A DNA stretch of 64,000 nucleotides. Source: Pseudomonas sp. VD-NE ins. GTDB lineage: Bacteria > Pseudomonadota > Gammaproteobacteria > Pseudomonadales > Pseudomonadaceae. Positions within the stretch are counted from its first letter, which is position 1, and each line of letters starts with the position of its first letter. Under the pieces are notes generated by a model. The model did no database searches and was not told the origin of the DNA. It worked only from the letters and a program-made list of their open reading frames with translations. Location of the stretch: positions 2,995,001 to 3,059,000 of the forward strand of contig NZ_CP134772.1 of the NCBI RefSeq assembly GCF_031882575.1. Direction: 5' to 3'. The position numbers were made by a program, and so were the translations under genes. This document shows, piece after piece, positions 62,764 through 64,000 of the stretch.

Positions 62764-64000
62764 ATGGGACTGTTCGATTATAAAAATGCCGATGGCAAAG
62801 CGTTGTACAGCGACGCCATCGCACTCACGCTTTATGCCTACACGCCGACCGGCAAACCGTTGCCGGCCACCGCTTGGTCGCCGCTCACCGCGACGGCGCT
62901 GGGTTATCAAAGCAAGGTCGGGCCGCAGGGCACGTTCTTCGGCGAGAAGGACGGCTTCACCAGCGCCGAGGCTGAAGTGCTCGGCAAATACGACGCCGCC
63001 GGCAAACTGATCGGTATCGGCGTGGCCTTTCGCGGCACCGGCGGGCTGGGTTACAGCGATACCTTCGGTGACCTGAAAAACAATCTTCTGGCCGCCATCG
63101 GGCCGTCGGATTACGCGAGCAATTACGCGAAAAACGCCTTCGATAATCTGCTCAAGGCTGTCGCGGCGTTTGCCATTGCCAATGGCATCGCCGCCAAGGA
63201 CGTGCTGATCAGTGGCCACAGCCTCGGCGGGCTCGGCGTCAACAGCGTGGCCGAGTTGAGCGCAAGCAACTGGGGCGGGTTCTTCAAGGACGCCAACTAC
63301 ATCACCTTCGCCTCGCCAACCCAGAGCAGCACCGGCAATAACGTGCTGAACATTGGTTTTGAAAACGACCCGGTGTTTCGTGTGCTCGATGGCACCACGT
63401 TCAGCACCGCCTCGATGGGCAAGCACGACAAGCCGCACGATTCGACCACCGACAACATCGTCAACTTCAACGACAACTACGCGTCCACCGCGCAGAACCT
63501 GGTGCCGTTCAGCATCGTCAATCCGTTGAACTGGTCGGCCCACAGCTCGCTGGGCTATGCCGATGGCTTGAATCGGGTCATCGATTCGAAGTTCTACAAC
63601 CTGACGCATAAAGACTCGACGATCATCGTCTCCAACCTGGAAGAAGCGTCCCGGGGCAAGACCTGGGTTGAAGATCTCGGTCGCAGCGGCGAGCCGCACA
63701 CCGGCAGCACCTTCATCATCGGCACCCAGAGCAGCGACTGGCTCAAGGGCGGGGCGGGTAACGACTTTCTCGAAGGCTTGGGCGGCGATGACCGTTTCCG
63801 GGATGACGGCGGCTACAACATCCTGCTCGGCGGCCAGGGCCACAACACCTTTGAACTGCAGAAACCGCTGCAGAACTTCAGCTTCGCCAACGACGGTGAC
63901 GGCACGCTGTACGTGCGCGACGCCTACGGCGGCATCAGCATGACCCGCGACATCGGCGCCTTGGTGAGCAAGGAGTCGGGCTCGTGGTGGGGCAGCAAGG
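62764..64000 (+). CDS. lipA: Family I.3 (RTX) lipase LipA, C-terminus cut by window edge
   Basis: The 412 visible residues begin MGLFDYKNADGKALYSDAIA, as in family I.3 lipases, with no Sec signal. The catalytic triad aligns as Ser153 in GHSLGG, Asp202 in FENDPVFR and His260 in WSAHSSLG. RTX calcium repeats start near 325 (GGAGNDFLEGLGGDD), and the type I secretion signal must lie beyond the window. Against the well-studied MIS38 lipase (Ser207, Asp255, His313, as remembered), all three positions are about 53-54 residues earlier. The missing part is near residues 30-80, which includes lid 1 of that enzyme. It is last in the apr locus and should use AprDEF. Confidence 0.9.
   Translation, partial: MGLFDYKNADGKALYSDAIALTLYAYTPTGKPLPATAWSPLTATALGYQSKVGPQGTFFGEKDGFTSAEAEVLGKYDAAGKLIGIGVAFRGTGGLGYSDTFGDLKNNLLAAIGPSDYASNYAKNAFDNLLKAVAAFAIANGIAAKDVLISGHSLGGLGVNSVAELSASNWGGFFKDANYITFASPTQSSTGNNVLNIGFENDPVFRVLDGTTFSTASMGKHDKPHDSTTDNIVNFNDNYASTAQNLVPFSIVNPLNWSAHSSLGYADGLNRVIDSKFYNLTHKDSTIIVSNLEEASRGKTWVEDLGRSGEPHTGSTFIIGTQSSDWLKGGAGNDFLEGLGGDDRFRDDGGYNILLGGQGHNTFELQKPLQNFSFANDGDGTLYVRDAYGGISMTRDIGALVSKESGSWWGSK

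Noticed and set aside
59415..62765. Open minus-strand frame of over 1100 codons
   Set aside because: It lies antisense over prtB, is rich in His/Gln/Arg with no domain, and is explained by the GC-rich codon use of prtB. The plus-strand gene has a signal peptide, catalytic motifs and a good ribosome site.

Overview
The window looks like a chromosomal segment of a Pseudomonas of the P. fluorescens group. The evidence is the high GC, the complete aprA-aprI-aprDEF-prtA-prtB-lipA secretion locus (the spoilage protease/lipase locus of these bacteria), mexS/mexT and mexEF-oprN genes, a Pseudomonas DUF1652 protein, and intergenic palindromes of the usual Pseudomonas kind. I see no rRNA, tRNA, insertion sequence, prophage or CRISPR array. 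All names come from reading translations and motifs; no database search was possible.

Layout. (1) 1-721: left-truncated gene of unknown function. (2) 1.3-11.7 kb: a signalling island. A lone receiver faces a plus-strand run of CHASE3-GAF hybrid kinase, CheR methyltransferase, receiver-less CheB, REC-histidine kinase and lone receiver. A minus-strand pair follows: a KaiC-family double ATPase and a hybrid kinase with a degenerate N-terminal receiver. (3) 11.8-16.3 kb: a HEAT/TPR-like anchored protein, then an AaeB/AaeX/AaeA-type efflux operon (FUSC permease, DUF1656, HlyD adaptor) ending in a 47-bp-arm inverted repeat. (4) 16.5-22.4 kb: mexE-mexF-oprN on the minus strand. (5) 22.6-32.7 kb: M20 dipeptidase, lipoprotein, LysR regulator, EamA exporter, SDR, AraC/MFS pair and a chemoreceptor with a good FliA promoter. 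(6) 32.8-35.0 kb: mexT and divergent mexS. These are in the order and orientation known from P. aeruginosa, but the block in (5) separates them from mexEF-oprN. (7) 35.0-44.0 kb: an unrecognised 488-residue protein, a MocR-type regulator, phosphoglucomutase, pirin, a UvrD-like helicase with a Gly-X3 repeat head, and DUF1652. (8) 44.3-48.1 kb: a probable polyamine/amine utilisation set (SnoaL-AraC regulator, FAD amine oxidase, cupin, PotF-like binding protein). (9) 48.2-48.7 kb: a small unknown protein behind an inverted repeat. (10) 49.2-64.0 kb: the extracellular enzyme locus. It holds serralysin AprA, inhibitor AprI, type I secretion system AprDEF, two paralogous autotransporter subtilases PrtA and PrtB, and a family I.3 lipase cut by the window end.

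How the parts work together. AprDEF should export AprA and LipA, while PrtA and PrtB carry their own beta-barrels. A terminator-like hairpin between aprA and aprI, and seven 87-bp repeats between aprF and prtA, could set different expression levels along the locus. MexT should activate mexEF-oprN and mexS from a distance; a shared 12-bp motif lies upstream of mexS and mexE, in the same orientation to each gene. In the signalling island, histidine kinases, receptor-type methylation enzymes and a KaiC ATPase sit together without a chemoreceptor, KaiA or KaiB.

The most unusual items are the KaiC-family protein with Thr-Tyr where clock KaiC has its Ser-Thr phosphosite pair, the lipase lacking about 54 N-terminal residues that include the expected lid, the eight-glycine GX3 ladder on the helicase, the 87-bp repeat array, and the split mex locus.
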